Shown here in pieces: positions 17,614 through 18,543 of a stretch of 18,543 bases of DNA (the first letter of the stretch is position 1; the number at the start of each line of letters is the position of its first letter). This stretch comes from an uncultured Flavobacteriales bacterium (GTDB taxonomy: Bacteria; Bacteroidota; Bacteroidia; Flavobacteriales; BACL11), in contig CAJWUS010000012.1 of assembly GCA_913047525.1 (NCBI GenBank), forward strand, positions 1 through 18,543. Direction: 5' to 3'. Under the pieces are notes generated by a model, which worked only from the letters and a program-made list of their open reading frames with translations, did no database searches and was not told the DNA's origin. Position numbers and translations under genes: made by a program.

Positions 17614-17695
17614 GCGGGTGTGATGGAATTGGTAGACATGCCAGATTTAGGATCTGGTGCTGCAAGGCGTGGGGGTTCGAGTCCCTTCATCCGCA
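17614..17695 (+). tRNA. tRNA-Leu (anticodon UAG)
   Basis: An 82-nt class II tRNA. The acceptor GCGGGTG (17614-17620) pairs with CATCCGC (17688-17694), with one G-U, and the discriminator is A17695. The anticodon stem CCAGA/TCTGG encloses TTTAGGA with TAG at 17648-17650, decoding CUN leucine codons. The variable arm is 13 nt (17658-17670), and the T arm (17671-17687) contains GTTCGAGT. The CCA end is not encoded: CAA follows the discriminator. It sits alone between the divergent DUF3127 gene and the converging crotonase gene. Confidence 0.97.
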
Positions 17696-17817
17696 CAAAA
17701 TAGTAATCAGAAATGTGTGTTATTTTCTTTTTGAATCTATTTTTACCAATTAGATAAATTATGTAATTCTGCAGCCCTTTTTAAAATAAATAAAAATTAT
17801 ACAAAGCAGAAATAGAC

Positions 17818-18543
17818 TTATAAATAGCTTTTTAATTTTTCAATTGCATTTTTAGTAAAATCAGATAAAACTAATTTACCACTACTTTCAGCTCTTTCCA
17901 TTAAAAGGGTATCCCAATGATTAGTTCCTTCCCACATTATCTTCTTTAAACCATCCATTGCTTCTGGATTAGATATTGAAAGGGTAGAAGCTAGTTTTGA
18001 TACTTCAATATCCATTTCTTCTGTAGTTTCAAAAACTTCAGTATACAAGCCTTTTTCTCTTGCCCAAGACGCATCAAACCATTTTGTAGAGTTTATTGTC
18101 ATAGCAGAAAATGCGGATGTTCCTACTTTACGCTCTACTGCAGGACCAACCACAAACGGACCGATACCGATTGCAAGCTCAGATAATTTAACAGACGCAA
18201 ATTTTGTAGCAAAACAATAATCAGTTGCAGAGGCCATTCCAATACCTCCACCAACTGCTTTACCTTGTACACGTCCAATAATAAATTTAGGACATTTTCT
18301 AGCTGCATTTATCACATTAGCAAATCCTGAAAAGAATTTCTTCCCATTTTCTGGAGTGTTTATTGCTAGAAGTTCATCAAATGAAGCTCCTGCACAAAAT
18401 GTTTTTTCTCCTGCACTTTTCAGGATAATAACCTTTATTTTTTTATCTTCTCCTGCTGTAGTTATGTTACTAGCTAATTCTGCTAAAACGTCCCCTGGTA
18501 GTGAGTTAGATTTTGGATGAAAAAATTCAATAGTTCCAATTCC
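17818..18543 (-). CDS. Enoyl-CoA hydratase/isomerase family protein (crotonase fold), partial at the window edge
   Basis: The reading frame is open to the last base of the window, so the N-terminus is missing; 241 residues are visible. A GTG at 18315 is internal, not the start: upstream in frame come GTIEFFHPKSNSLPGDVL, KVIILKSAGEKTFCAG and ASFDELLAI, the normal crotonase N-terminal half. Oxyanion-hole motifs are CAGASFDE and the glycine run of GKAVGGGIGM. The first catalytic Glu position may be SELAIGIGPFVVGPA. The second, usually in a LAMEM-like segment, reads TSAFSAMTIN with no acid, so activity may differ from a plain enoyl-CoA hydratase. From memory, similar Bacteroidota proteins are called methylglutaconyl-CoA hydratase-like, but I cannot confirm that here. 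Confidence 0.9.
   Translation of the reverse strand, partial: GIGTIEFFHPKSNSLPGDVLAELASNITTAGEDKKIKVIILKSAGEKTFCAGASFDELLAINTPENGKKFFSGFANVINAARKCPKFIIGRVQGKAVGGGIGMASATDYCFATKFASVKLSELAIGIGPFVVGPAVERKVGTSAFSAMTINSTKWFDASWAREKGLYTEVFETTEEMDIEVSKLASTLSISNPEAMDGLKKIMWEGTNHWDTLLMERAESSGKLVLSDFTKNAIEKLKSYL

Noticed and set aside
17696..17817. Spacer between tRNA-Leu and the crotonase gene
   Set aside because: No second tRNA, attachment-site duplication or integrase remnant is visible; there is no sign of an island at this tRNA.
18313..18315. GTG as the start of a 165-aa crotonase
   Set aside because: The frame continues upstream without a stop to the window edge and encodes the conserved crotonase N-terminal half, so this Val is internal.

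Overview
The window is AT-rich DNA from a member of the Bacteroidota. The evidence is a TonB-dependent receptor with a CarboxypepD_reg-like N-terminal domain, a PorV/PorQ-family outer-membrane protein, a secreted protein with a type IX secretion (T9SS)-like C-terminal domain, a DUF3127 protein, leaders without Shine-Dalgarno sequences, and promoter boxes of the Bacteroidota TAnnTTTG type. I cannot assign a genus. There are no CRISPR arrays, insertion sequences, integrases or phage genes. Apart from 2075-11072 it reads as ordinary chromosome.

Layout: (1) 8-1300 ahcY, closed by a clear hairpin terminator. (2) 1519-1932, minus strand: a small lipoprotein with a Rieske-like C-terminus in which both histidine ligands are replaced. 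(3) 2075-11072: three same-strand genes with gaps of 10 and 12 nt. They encode a 1223-aa TonB-dependent receptor, a 1409-aa secreted protein with calcium-binding-like motifs and an atypical T9SS-like tail, and a PorV/PorQ-family protein. This is the most interesting part: it looks like a surface module made of a receptor, a secreted partner and a PorV-type shuttle or anchor. (4) 11137-12006: greA and a HIT-domain protein, 3 nt apart. (5) ruvC (minus strand, TTG start) diverges across 39 nt from a tightly packed trio at 12660-15805: a flippase-like membrane protein, a family 2 glycosyltransferase and an OppC-type ABC permease. (6) Minus strand, 17511 down to 15802: a DUF3127 protein with an SSB-like acidic tip, then an AtoE-type short-chain fatty acid transporter whose end overlaps the permease gene by 4 nt. 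(7) tRNA-Leu(UAG) with a good promoter. (8) A crotonase (enoyl-CoA hydratase family) gene on the minus strand that runs off the right edge.

How they work together: the 9-kb trio is the only large multi-gene module, and I infer from order and spacing that its products act together at the outer membrane. The flippase/glycosyltransferase pair suggests glycosylation of a membrane lipid or cell-envelope carrier. AtoE and the crotonase could both serve short-chain acyl-CoA metabolism, but they are in separate transcription units. The rest is housekeeping: SAM-cycle recycling, transcript cleavage, Holliday junction resolution and a leucine tRNA.
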